A DNA stretch of 64,000 bases from Phenylobacterium sp. (GTDB lineage Bacteria; Pseudomonadota; Alphaproteobacteria; Caulobacterales; Caulobacteraceae). Positions 9,355 to 18,406 of this stretch are shown piece after piece (position 1 is the stretch's first letter; each line of letters starts with the position of its first letter). The stretch covers positions 1-64,000 of the forward strand of contig NZ_SCTC01000053.1 in NCBI RefSeq assembly GCF_004299445.1, written 5' to 3'. The notes beneath the pieces are model-generated. The model made no database searches. It saw only the letters and a list, made by a program, of their open reading frames with translations, and had not been told where the DNA came from. Position numbers and translations under genes: made by a program.

Positions 9355-10065
9355 ATGTCTGAGACATCACCTCATTCCGACGCCATCGTCCGGCACAACC
9401 CGTTTGACGATCCCAAGCCGAAACGCCGGCCTGGGACCATCATCGCGCTGCTCCTGGCGATCATCGTGCACGGCGCTCTCGGCGTCTATCTGTGGAAAAC
9501 GCGGTTCGAGCCGAAGTACAAAGAGTACTCGGACGAAGTGACCGACGTGGACATCATCAAGCCTGTCCCGCCGCCGCCGCCGCCGCCGCCTCCGCCGCCG
9601 CCGCCGAATACGCCGCCGCCGCCGCCGCCCAAGCTGCAGCCCCGGCCGCCCGTCGCGGTGCCTGATCTCCCGTCGATCCCGCCTCTGCCGGTTCCCCCGG
9701 TCGAGCGTCGGATCGAGGAGCCTCGGCCGCCCGCCGCGCCGCCGCCCGAGCCGCCGCGCCCGTCGGTCATCACCAATCCGGACTGGCTCCGCCGTCCGTC
9801 GGCCGATGACATGAACCGCTACTACCCCGACCGTGCGTCGCGGATGGAAGTGGAGGGCCGGGCGACTCTGAGCTGCACGGTCAACGCCCGCGGCACTCTG
9901 GAAGGCTGCTCGATCGTTTCTGAGGATCCGGCTGACATGGGCTTCGGCGACGCCGCCCAGAAGATGTCGAGGCTCTTCAAGATGCGGCCGCAGACCAAAG
10001 ACGGTCAGCCCGTCGACGGTGGCACGGTGCGGATCCCGATCCGCTTCGTCCTGCCCAAGGGCTAA
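9355..10065 (+). CDS. tonB: energy transducer TonB
   Basis: N-terminal TM, polyproline linker, TonB C-terminal domain (RYYPDRASRMEVEGRATLSCTVNARGTLEGCSI). Confidence 0.94.
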   Translation: MSETSPHSDAIVRHNPFDDPKPKRRPGTIIALLLAIIVHGALGVYLWKTRFEPKYKEYSDEVTDVDIIKPVPPPPPPPPPPPPPNTPPPPPPKLQPRPPVAVPDLPSIPPLPVPPVERRIEEPRPPAAPPPEPPRPSVITNPDWLRRPSADDMNRYYPDRASRMEVEGRATLSCTVNARGTLEGCSIVSEDPADMGFGDAAQKMSRLFKMRPQTKDGQPVDGGTVRIPIRFVLPKG

Positions 10066-10097
10066 CCCCTCGGTTCGCCAGAACTGGCTAAGTCAAG

Positions 10098-10130
10098 GCC
10101 CCGGTCGCGTCAGCGGCCGGGGCTTTTTCT
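10098..10130 (+). terminator. intrinsic terminator of exbB-exbD-tonB
   Basis: gccccgg-N12-ccggggc followed by tttttctttg. Confidence 0.85.
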
Positions 10131-10150
10131 TTGCCCGAACGTCCGGCTAG

Positions 10151-10990
10151 GTGGGCCCGCGAAACAGCGGAGGTCGCTTGAGCGAGCAGCCAGCCAAAGG
10201 TCGGTGGGGTCGTGACGCGGCGTTCGTGTGCATGGTCGCGGTGGTTGGCTGCGCCATCGCGCTTGTCGATGCGCTCAGCGTTACTCACGACCGGGCCGAC
10301 GCCGGCCGCCCGGTTCCACTGTGGGAGCCGCTGGTCTGGGAGATGAGCAGTGTCGCTGTGATGACCGCGCTTGCGCCGGCGCTCATGGCCTACACCCGCC
10401 GACTACCGCCTCTCGCTGCGCCGTGGCCCCGCGTGATCGCAGGCCACCTCATCGGGGCCACGGTCTTCTGCCTGGCGCATGTGACGGCGATGGGTGTCCT
10501 TCGGTGGGCCATCTATGCCGCTGTTGGGGACTCCTACTCGCCTTTGTCGCCGTTGGGGGATTTCGCCTACGAGTTCCGCAAGGACCTGTTGGCCTATTTC
10601 GGCATGGTGGCGACCTACGTCGTCTGGCGTCGCCTTGCCCCTGTTGACGCGCCCTCACCAGACGAGGGGCCGACGGCGGCGATTGAAGTCCGCGAGGGCG
10701 CCCGCCGACGCTTCGTCCTCCTGTCCGACGTCGACTGGGTTGAAGCAGCCGGGAACTACGTGGAACTGCATCTTGGCGGGGCTCCGATCCTTCACCGTGC
10801 TCCACTCTCCGAGATGGAGAGGCAGCTATGCGGCGCCGGATTCGTGCGCATCCACCGATCACGCCTGGTCCGGCGCGCTGCGGTCGCGGAGGTCGAATCC
10901 AAACCGTCCGGCGACTACATCGTGCGGCTTTCCGACGGGAGAGAGCTCGCCGGCTCGCGCCGCTACAGAAAGCCGCTGCTCGAGCCTTGA
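10151..10990 (+). CDS. membrane-anchored LytTR-domain transcriptional regulator
   Basis: TM segments then LytTR domain (RRFVLLSDVDWVEAAGNYVELHLGG...FVRIHRSRLVRRAAVAEVESKPSGDYIVRLSDGRELAGSRRYR). Confidence 0.88.
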   Translation: MGPRNSGGRLSEQPAKGRWGRDAAFVCMVAVVGCAIALVDALSVTHDRADAGRPVPLWEPLVWEMSSVAVMTALAPALMAYTRRLPPLAAPWPRVIAGHLIGATVFCLAHVTAMGVLRWAIYAAVGDSYSPLSPLGDFAYEFRKDLLAYFGMVATYVVWRRLAPVDAPSPDEGPTAAIEVREGARRRFVLLSDVDWVEAAGNYVELHLGGAPILHRAPLSEMERQLCGAGFVRIHRSRLVRRAAVAEVESKPSGDYIVRLSDGRELAGSRRYRKPLLEP

Positions 10991-11043
10991 AGGCGCGGCT
11001 TGATCGGACCGCGCCTCGCGACTAGAAAGCGCGCTCGCGATGC

Positions 11044-11120
11044 GCCGCCCTAGCTCAGTTGGTTAGAGCGCCAGATTGTGGCTCTGGAGGTCTCCCGTTC
11101 GATCCGGGAGGGCGGTACCA
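11044..11120 (+). tRNA. tRNA-His (GTG), CCA encoded
   Basis: gccgccc-tagctcagttggttagagc-gccagattGTGgctctgga-ggtctcccgttcgatccgggag-ggcggtacca. Confidence 0.96.
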
Positions 11121-11143
11121 TCGTTTTTCCCGGCAGATGATCG

Positions 11144-12658
11144 CTATATCGTGGCTCCGATGAGCCAGGGAACGAACTCGTCGCCGCCGTATCCTAGGGC
11201 CTCGCTCTTGCTGCGCCGGCCCGAGGCGACGTCCAGCAGATAGTCCAGGATTTCCTCGCCCTTCTGCGGAATGGTGGCGGCGCCGTCGGCGATCGGGCCG
11301 CAGTCGACGTCGATGTCGCCTTCCATGCGCCGGTAGATCTCGCTGTTCGAGCTGAGCTTGATCGAGGGCGAGGGTTTGCAGCCGAACGCTGAGCCACGGC
11401 CGGTGGTAAAGGCGATCAACGTGGCGCCCGAAGCGACCTGGCCGGTGGCCGAACACGGGTCGAAGCCGGGGCTGTCCATGAACACCAGGCCGCGCGAGCG
11501 GATCTGTTCGGCATACTCGATCACGTCGATCAGCGGCGACGAGCCCGCCTTGGCCACGGCGCCCAGCGACTTCTCCAGGATGGTGGTGAGCCCGCCGGCC
11601 TTGTTGCCCGGGGAGGGGTTGTTATCCATTTCGGCGCCGTGGCGCGCGGTGTAGGCCTCCCACCAGTCGAGGCGGGCGCGCAGCTTGGCCGACACCTCGG
11701 CGGTGGCTCGGGCGTACAGCAGGTGCTCGGCCCCATAGATCTCGGGTGTTTCCGACAGCATCGCCGTACCGCCCACGGCCACCAGGCGGTCGACGGCGTC
11801 CCCCAGGGCCGGGTTCGAGGTCACCCCAGACCAGCCGTCCGAGCCGCCGCACTGCAGACCCAGCACGAGTTCTGACGCCGGCGTCTCGGTGCGCCGGGCG
11901 CGGTTGGCGATCGGCAGCATTTCGCGCAGGCGTTCCAGGCCCGTTTCGACGGCCCGCTTCGTGCCGCCGACGTCCTGGATCGTGAAGCTCTGGAAGCCCT
12001 CGCGGCCCGCCAGGCCGAAGTCCTGCGCGAATTTCGAGGTCTGGATCACCTCGCACCCCAACCCCACTAGCATCACCGCGCCGAAGTTGGGGTTGGCCGC
12101 CGTGCCCCACAACGTGCGGCGAAGGAGGTCGAAGCCCTCGCCGCTGGAAGCCATGCCGCACCCCGAAGTGTGGGTGATCGGCACGATACCGTCCACGTTC
12201 GGGTAGTCGTCCAGCAGGCCGGAGCGCTCGGCTTCGCGCGCGATCAGCCGTGAGACGGTGGCCGAGCAGTTCACAGAGGTCAGCACGCCGACGTAGTTGC
12301 GCACGCCCACCCGCCCATCGTCGCGGCGGAAGCCCATGAAGGTGCGAGCCGGCTCCTGTCGGCTCATGGCCGGCCTGGCCTCGACGCTGCGGCGTTCGGC
12401 GGTGACGGCGAGATTGTGCGTGTGCACATGAGCCCCGGCAGGAATGGCCTCGGTCGCGACCCCGATCACCTGGCCGTACTTTAGTATCGGCTGGCCGACC
12501 GCCACGGCGGCGACGGCGACCTTGTGCCCTGCGCCGATATCGGCCAGCGCGGTCACGCCCTCCACGACGGCGCCCTTTGGAACGCGGCGGCTGGCGACCA
12601 GCACATTGTCATGGGGATGCAGCCGGATCACCGGCGGGGACTGAACGCTCAAGCTCAC
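11144..12658 (-). CDS. UxaA family hydrolase (altronate dehydratase-like)
   Basis: SAF-like N-terminus plus dehydratase core (FMGFRRDDGRVGVRNYVGVLTSVNCSATV, THTSGCGM, LQCGGSDGWSGVTSNPALG). Confidence 0.9.
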   Translation of the reverse strand: MSLSVQSPPVIRLHPHDNVLVASRRVPKGAVVEGVTALADIGAGHKVAVAAVAVGQPILKYGQVIGVATEAIPAGAHVHTHNLAVTAERRSVEARPAMSRQEPARTFMGFRRDDGRVGVRNYVGVLTSVNCSATVSRLIAREAERSGLLDDYPNVDGIVPITHTSGCGMASSGEGFDLLRRTLWGTAANPNFGAVMLVGLGCEVIQTSKFAQDFGLAGREGFQSFTIQDVGGTKRAVETGLERLREMLPIANRARRTETPASELVLGLQCGGSDGWSGVTSNPALGDAVDRLVAVGGTAMLSETPEIYGAEHLLYARATAEVSAKLRARLDWWEAYTARHGAEMDNNPSPGNKAGGLTTILEKSLGAVAKAGSSPLIDVIEYAEQIRSRGLVFMDSPGFDPCSATGQVASGATLIAFTTGRGSAFGCKPSPSIKLSSNSEIYRRMEGDIDVDCGPIADGAATIPQKGEEILDYLLDVASGRRSKSEALGYGGDEFVPWLIGATI

Positions 12659-12704
12659 GATTGGGCCTCCTAGACCTCAGCCTAGCGCATCTTGCCGGTG
12701 TCAG

Positions 12705-12719
12705 GGAAACCGGTGTCAT
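12705..12719 (-). promoter_or_regulatory. operator-like 15-mer ATGACACCGGTTTCC (minus strand), with a second CCGGTGTCA at 12695-12703
   Basis: 47-61 bp upstream of the UxaA-like start; identical 15-mer at 24152-24166 (+). Confidence 0.5.
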
Positions 12720-12829
12720 ACGCGGCGGGGAGAGCGTAACGGCATGACGGGTTGACTGACGCAGCGCGAGACCGCCTTCATTTAGAAGAGGCGGTACCCT
12801 GAGATGCCGCCATTCCAAGAGGGAGCGCC

Positions 12830-13345
12830 ATGGCGGCCAAGAGATTTCCGGTGGAGGCGAGCCACATCCTCATGTTCGCCCGCTCGATCGGCGACGAGAA
12901 CGTAGTCTACACCGACGAGGAAGCGGCGAAGAAGACCGAGGCTGGCGGCATCATCGCCCCGCCCACCTTCGTCCAGGCAAGCGCTCAGTTTGACCCGGAC
13001 TACTTCCTGCGTCCCAAGGTGGGCCAGCCCTGGTTCGGTTCGGGCAAGAACCCGACCGGTATCGTCCGTGCGCCCGGCGGCGGCGGCGGCGGGGGCGGCG
13101 GTGGGCTCCACGCCGAGCAACACTATGAGTATCACCGGCCGCTGCGCGCCGGCGACGTGCTGACCGCGACCACCTTGCCCGGCAAGACCTGGGAGAAGGA
13201 AGGCAAGCGCTCGGGCAAGCTCGTGTTCTCTGAGAGCGTCACCGAGTACCGCGACCAGAACGGGGAACTCGTCGTCACCGCCCGCGGCGTGGGCGTGCGC
13301 ACCGAACGGCCGGTCGAGCAGCCCGCCAAGAAAGAGGAGGCCTGA
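12830..13345 (+). CDS. FAS1-like/MaoC N-terminal dehydratase domain protein
   Basis: Hot-dog fold type sequence (RSIGDENVVYTDEEAAKKTEAGGIIAPPTFVQAS...EQHYEYHRPLRAGDVLTATT), adjacent to MaoC. Confidence 0.85.
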   Translation: MAAKRFPVEASHILMFARSIGDENVVYTDEEAAKKTEAGGIIAPPTFVQASAQFDPDYFLRPKVGQPWFGSGKNPTGIVRAPGGGGGGGGGGLHAEQHYEYHRPLRAGDVLTATTLPGKTWEKEGKRSGKLVFSESVTEYRDQNGELVVTARGVGVRTERPVEQPAKKEEA

Positions 13346-13348
13346 GCG

Positions 13349-13759
13349 ATGGCTCTTTCCGCCGCCAAGCTGAAGGTGGGCGATGTCCACACGGCCCGTC
13401 TGGTCGAGGACCTCAAGCGCACCCAGATCGTCCAGTACGCGGGCGCCTCGGGCGACTACAACCCGCTGCACACCGATGAGATCTTCACGACCAAGGTCGC
13501 CGGCTACCCGTCGGTGTTCGCCCACGGGATGCTGACCATGGGCATGACCGGCAAGATGCTCACCGACTATGTGGGCGACACGCGCCTGACCAAGTATGGC
13601 GTGCGCTTCACCAGCCAAGTCTGGCCGGGTGACACCCTGGACGCCACCGCGACCGTCACCGAGGTGGGCAATGGGCTGGTGAAGTTCGACGTGTCGACGA
13701 AGAACCAGGACGGCGTCGAGGTGCTGTCAGGATACGCGGAAGCGCGGATCGACGCCTGA
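13349..13759 (+). CDS. MaoC family dehydratase
   Basis: GASGDYNPLHTDEIFTTKVAGYPSVFAHGMLTMGM hydratase-2 motif. Confidence 0.92.
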   Translation: MALSAAKLKVGDVHTARLVEDLKRTQIVQYAGASGDYNPLHTDEIFTTKVAGYPSVFAHGMLTMGMTGKMLTDYVGDTRLTKYGVRFTSQVWPGDTLDATATVTEVGNGLVKFDVSTKNQDGVEVLSGYAEARIDA

Positions 13760-15303
13760 TGCACCCCAGCGTCTTCGCGGAGACCACCCCGGACAAGCCC
13801 GCCTTCATCATGGCGGGCTCAGGCCACACGGTGACGTTTCGCGAGTTGAACGACCGCTCCAACCAGGGGGCCCAGCTCTTCCGGGCGCTGGGCCTTCGGG
13901 TGGGCGACGGGGTGGCCATCATGATGGAGAACCACCCCATCTACTACGAGGTGCTGTGGGCGGCCCAACGCTCTGGCCTTCGCTATACCGCCATCTCCTC
14001 GCGCCTGACGGCCGGGGAGGTCGAGTACATCGTGAAGGACTCCGGCGCGAAGGTGTTCGTGGTCTCGAGGGCCATGGCGCCCGTGGCCATGGAGTTGGCT
14101 GAAAACCTCTCCGACGTGACCCTGCTGATGGTCGACGAGGCGGTGGCCCCCTTTGGCTCGTTCGAGGCCGAGCGGGCCAGGCATCCTGCGACACCCGTCC
14201 CCGACGAAACGCCGGGCGCGGCTATGCTCTACTCGTCGGGCACGACGGGTCGACCCAAAGGCGTGAAGCGTGCGCTGGCCGGCGGCTCGCTATTGGAGGG
14301 CGAGGCGCTGACGGCCTGGGCGCGCGAGGGCTACGGGATGGATCCCGAGACCATCTACCTGTCGCCCGCACCGCTCTATCATGCCGCCCCCCTGGGCTGG
14401 TCGATGAACGTCCAGCGCCTGGGCGGCACGGTCGTGATGATGGAGAAGTTCGATCCCGAGGACTGCCTGCGGCTGATCGAGAAGCACCGGATCACCCACG
14501 TCCAGTTCGTGCCTACGCACTTCGTGCGCATGCTCAAGCTGCCCGAGGCGGTGCGGGCCAAGTACGACCACAGCTCGCTGAAGGTGGTGTTCCACGCGGC
14601 CGCGCCGTGCCCGGTGCCGGTGAAGGAGCAGATGATCGCCTGGTGGGGCCCCATCATCCACGAGTACTACGCCGGCACCGAGGGCAACGGCCGGACCGTA
14701 ATCGACAGCTACCAGTGGCTGGCCCACAAAGGCTCGGTGGGCCGCGCGACCCTTCCCGTTGAGGTGAAGATCTGCGACGACGACGGCGAGCCGCTGCCGC
14801 CGCGGTCCGAGGGGATGGTGTTCTTCGCGGGCGGCGGGAAGTTCGAGTACCACAACGCGCCCGAGAAGACCGCCGACAGCACCAACAAGTACGGCTGGAC
14901 GACGCTGGGCGACGTGGGCTGGCTGGACGAGGAAGGCTACCTTTACCTCACCGACCGCAAGAGCTTCATGATCATCTCGGGCGGCGTGAACATCTACCCG
15001 CAAGAGATAGAGAACCTCCTGATCACCCATCCGAGGGTGGCCGACGCCGCGGTGGTGGGCGCGCCCGACGATGAGATGGGCGAGAAGGTGGTGGCGGTGA
15101 TCCAGCCGATGGACTGGGCCGACGCTGGCGACGACTTCCGCGCCGAACTGACCGCCTTCTGCCGCGGCAGCCTGTCGGGCGTGAAGCTGCCGCGCCAGAT
15201 CGATTTCATGGAGGAGCTGCCGCGCCACCCGACGGGCAAGCTCTACAAGCGCCTCATCCGCGACGCCTACTGGGCGCAGGCCAAGGCCGCCGCTGGCGGT
15301 TGA
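13759..15303 (+). CDS. acyl-CoA synthetase (AMP-binding)
   Basis: MLYSSGTTGRPKGVKR, YAGTEGNG, YLYLTDRKSFMIISGGVNIYPQEIE. Confidence 0.95.
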   Translation: MHPSVFAETTPDKPAFIMAGSGHTVTFRELNDRSNQGAQLFRALGLRVGDGVAIMMENHPIYYEVLWAAQRSGLRYTAISSRLTAGEVEYIVKDSGAKVFVVSRAMAPVAMELAENLSDVTLLMVDEAVAPFGSFEAERARHPATPVPDETPGAAMLYSSGTTGRPKGVKRALAGGSLLEGEALTAWAREGYGMDPETIYLSPAPLYHAAPLGWSMNVQRLGGTVVMMEKFDPEDCLRLIEKHRITHVQFVPTHFVRMLKLPEAVRAKYDHSSLKVVFHAAAPCPVPVKEQMIAWWGPIIHEYYAGTEGNGRTVIDSYQWLAHKGSVGRATLPVEVKICDDDGEPLPPRSEGMVFFAGGGKFEYHNAPEKTADSTNKYGWTTLGDVGWLDEEGYLYLTDRKSFMIISGGVNIYPQEIENLLITHPRVADAAVVGAPDDEMGEKVVAVIQPMDWADAGDDFRAELTAFCRGSLSGVKLPRQIDFMEELPRHPTGKLYKRLIRDAYWAQAKAAAGG

Positions 15304-15361
15304 TCCTGGTTCCATTCCCCTGCGGACGGCCGCCAGAGTGGCCGAAAAGCGAGGGAACGGC

Positions 15362-16105
15362 ATGACCCACGAACTCTTCGACCTGTCCGGCAAGGTCGCC
15401 CTGATCACCGGCGGCAGCCGTGGCCTGGGCCTGCAGATGGTGCGCGCCTTCGCCAAGGCCGGCGCGGACGTGATCATCGCCAGCCGGAAGCTGGAAGCCT
15501 GCGAGGCCGCCGCCGAGGAGGTGAGGGCGCTGGGCCGCCGCGCCCTCGCAGTGGCGGTTCACGCCGGGCGCTGGGACGAGATGGATGCGCTGATGGCTGC
15601 CGCCTACGCCGAGTTCGGCCGCATCGACATCCTGGTCAACAACGCCGGCATGAGCCCCGCAATGCCCAGCCACGAGGTCACCGAGCAGCTGTTCGACAGC
15701 GTGCTGAACCTGAATTTCAAGGGACCGTTCCGGCTGGCCTCGCAGGTGGCGCACCGGATGGCCGAGGGCGACGGCGGGGTGATCATCAACATCTCGTCGA
15801 CCGGCGCGCTGGTGCCGCTGCCGCGGGTGATTCCTTATTCCGGAGCCAAGGCGGCGCTGAATGCGATGACCGTCTCGCTGGCGCACGAGTACGGGCCGAA
15901 GGTACGGGTCAACACCATCTCGGCCGGACCGTTTCTCACCGATATCTCGAAGGCCTGGACGCCGGAGGCGCGTGAGACCTCGGACAACGCGCTGCGCCGC
16001 CCCGGCCGCCCCGAGGAGATCGTCACGACGGCGCTGTACCTGGCCAGCCCGATGTCGTCGTTCACCACGGGGACCATCGTGCGAGTCGACGGCGGACAGC
16101 ACTAG
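15362..16105 (+). CDS. SDR family oxidoreductase
   Basis: GGSRGLGLQM, NNAGMSP, YSGAKAALNAM, VDGG; start set at ATG 15362 (MTHELFDLSGKVALITGG). Confidence 0.93.
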   Translation: MTHELFDLSGKVALITGGSRGLGLQMVRAFAKAGADVIIASRKLEACEAAAEEVRALGRRALAVAVHAGRWDEMDALMAAAYAEFGRIDILVNNAGMSPAMPSHEVTEQLFDSVLNLNFKGPFRLASQVAHRMAEGDGGVIINISSTGALVPLPRVIPYSGAKAALNAMTVSLAHEYGPKVRVNTISAGPFLTDISKAWTPEARETSDNALRRPGRPEEIVTTALYLASPMSSFTTGTIVRVDGGQH

Positions 16106-16270
16106 GTCTGTCCAGCGGGATCGCTCCGCGCCTGAACAATTCCGAGAACTTCCCTCTACCGGCGAGCGAGCTTGCCAAGCTCAACCGCAGGAGATGAAGT
16201 CACTTGGCCTTGGGGAGGCCGGTCGTGCGGGGTGGCGTGCGCCCGCGCGAGCAGTTGGGGTAGGCGCGTC

Positions 16271-18406
16271 TTGCCGACAGTGACGACGTTTGACGCGCTG
16301 CTCTCTGGGATCAGCTGGAACGGCGTGGGCGTGGCCGGCCGACCCGTGTTCGTCACCTATTCGTTCGACGCCACCTTCTCGTCGGCATTCACCAGCAGCT
16401 TTTCGCCCGCCTTCCTGAGCAGCTTCCAGGCCTTCACGCCAGCTGAGCAGGACGTGGCGCGGCAGGCGCTCAATGCCTGGGCCGACGTGAGCGGGCTGAC
16501 CTTGATCGAGGTCCCCGCCGGGATGGGCGATATCCGGTTCGGCGTCTACGATTTCCGCTTCGGCCCGGAGAACATCCAGGACAGCGCAGCCTTCGCCTAC
16601 AATCCTTACGTCCTGAACCTGCCCGATGGGGCCTGGGAAGAGGACTTCGGCGGCGACGTCTTTGTCGATATCGGCCAGGTGAACTTCGACATCCTGGTGC
16701 ACGAGATCGGCCACGCGCTGGGGCTCAAGCACCCGTTCGAAGGCGAGCCGACCCTCGAGAGCGCGATCGACGACCTCGTCCACACGGTCATGACCTATAA
16801 CCCCGCAGGAGGACCCGCGACGGCGCTCGGCAGCCTGGACGTGCTCGCCATCCAGCACCTCTACGGTCAGCAGGCGGCCGACGGAACCCAGGCGCAGAGC
16901 TGGTCGTGGGACGCCGCATCGCTGACGCTGACCCAGTCGGGCGGCGCCGGCGACGATACGCTGGCCGGCGTGGCGGTGAACGATCGGATCCGGGCGGGCG
17001 CGGGAGCGGACTACGTCATGGCCCGCGGCGGCTCGGACCGCCTCGACGGCGAAGAAGGCGCCGATACGATGGCCGGCGGGGCCGGCGACGACACGCTGAA
17101 TGGCGGCGCCGGGAACGACATCCTCGACGGCGACAACGACAACGACACCATGGTGGGTGGCGCGGGCGACGACGAGCTTTGGGGCATGGCCGGGTCCGAC
17201 ACGCTCGATGGCGGCGACGGCGACGACTACGTGAGCGGCGGCTCGGGCGTGAACCGCCTGTTCGGGGGCGCCGGCAGTGACACCCTGACCATTTCGGCGG
17301 GAACCAGTTTCGTCGACGGTGGAGAGGGCTACGATGAGCTCTGGTACTTTGCTGCGGGCCCCGGGCTCACGAACTACGCCACCCTGACGGCCGGGGGCGG
17401 CGTCTACGCCAATATCGAGGCGATCGCCTTCTACGGTGGTCAGGGCCTCGACACCATGGTCGGCGGCGATCTGATCGACTTCCTGATGGGCTACGCAGGC
17501 GCGGACTCGCTATCGGGCGGAGGTGGCGGCGACGAACTCTACGGCGACTCGGGAAACGACACCCTGTCGGGCGGAGACAGCTCGGATCTGCTGGATGGCT
17601 CAGCTGGCGACGACGTGATCCTGCCCGGCGAGGGCGCCGACGAGATCTGGGGCGGGATCGGGATCGACACGGTCGATTACTCGGGCGAACTGTCGGCGGT
17701 CGAGGTCACTGTCAACGCGGCCCGCGCTACGGCCGGCCAGACCGAGACCATGAACGGCGTCGAGAACCTGGTGGGCTCGGCCTTCGCCGACAACCTCACG
17801 GGCGATGCGGGCGACAACCGCCTGTTCGGCGGCGGCGGGAACGATACCGTCCGGGGCGGCGACGGGGCCAACTACCTGCGCGGCGACGACGGGGCCGACA
17901 GCCTGGGCGGCGGGATCGGCTTCGATGACATCAACGGCAACGTCGGTGACGACACCGCCTCGGGCGGTGCCGGTGACGACTGGGTGGTGGGCGGCAAGGA
18001 CCGCGACCTGCTGTTCGGCGACGACGGGAACGACCTCGTCTACGGCAACCTGGGCGCCGACACCTGCGAGGGCGGATCGGGGAACGACACCCTGCGCGGC
18101 GGGCAGCAGGACGACGTGCTGCTGGGCGGGTCGGGCGATGATTTCCTGTCGGGTGATCGCGACAACGACACCCTGACCGGCGGGGCCGGGGCCGACGTCT
18201 TCCATACCTTCGCCGAGGCCGGCGTCGACCGCGTCACCGATTTCAGCGCCTCGCAGGGCGACCGCGTTATGCTGGTCGCGGGTACGCAGTACACGCTGGC
18301 CCAGGTCGGCGCCGACACCGTCATCAGCATGACCGGCGGCGGCCAGCTGATCCTGGTCGGCGTGCAGATGAACTCGCTCCCCACCGGCTGGATCTTCGGG
18401 GCCTAG
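16271..18406 (+). CDS. M10 family (serralysin-like) metalloprotease with RTX calcium-binding repeats
   Basis: HEIGHALGLKHP zinc site, VMTYN Met-turn, many GGxGxDxLxG nonapeptides; start ambiguous (TTG 16271 plausible; track ORF begins 16172). Confidence 0.93.
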   Translation: MPTVTTFDALLSGISWNGVGVAGRPVFVTYSFDATFSSAFTSSFSPAFLSSFQAFTPAEQDVARQALNAWADVSGLTLIEVPAGMGDIRFGVYDFRFGPENIQDSAAFAYNPYVLNLPDGAWEEDFGGDVFVDIGQVNFDILVHEIGHALGLKHPFEGEPTLESAIDDLVHTVMTYNPAGGPATALGSLDVLAIQHLYGQQAADGTQAQSWSWDAASLTLTQSGGAGDDTLAGVAVNDRIRAGAGADYVMARGGSDRLDGEEGADTMAGGAGDDTLNGGAGNDILDGDNDNDTMVGGAGDDELWGMAGSDTLDGGDGDDYVSGGSGVNRLFGGAGSDTLTISAGTSFVDGGEGYDELWYFAAGPGLTNYATLTAGGGVYANIEAIAFYGGQGLDTMVGGDLIDFLMGYAGADSLSGGGGGDELYGDSGNDTLSGGDSSDLLDGSAGDDVILPGEGADEIWGGIGIDTVDYSGELSAVEVTVNAARATAGQTETMNGVENLVGSAFADNLTGDAGDNRLFGGGGNDTVRGGDGANYLRGDDGADSLGGGIGFDDINGNVGDDTASGGAGDDWVVGGKDRDLLFGDDGNDLVYGNLGADTCEGGSGNDTLRGGQQDDVLLGGSGDDFLSGDRDNDTLTGGAGADVFHTFAEAGVDRVTDFSASQGDRVMLVAGTQYTLAQVGADTVISMTGGGQLILVGVQMNSLPTGWIFGA

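Noticed and set aside
16990-18200. Dense short repeats that might suggest a CRISPR or tandem array
   Set aside because: They encode degenerate RTX nonapeptides (GGxGxDxLx) in frame; no constant repeat/spacer structure.
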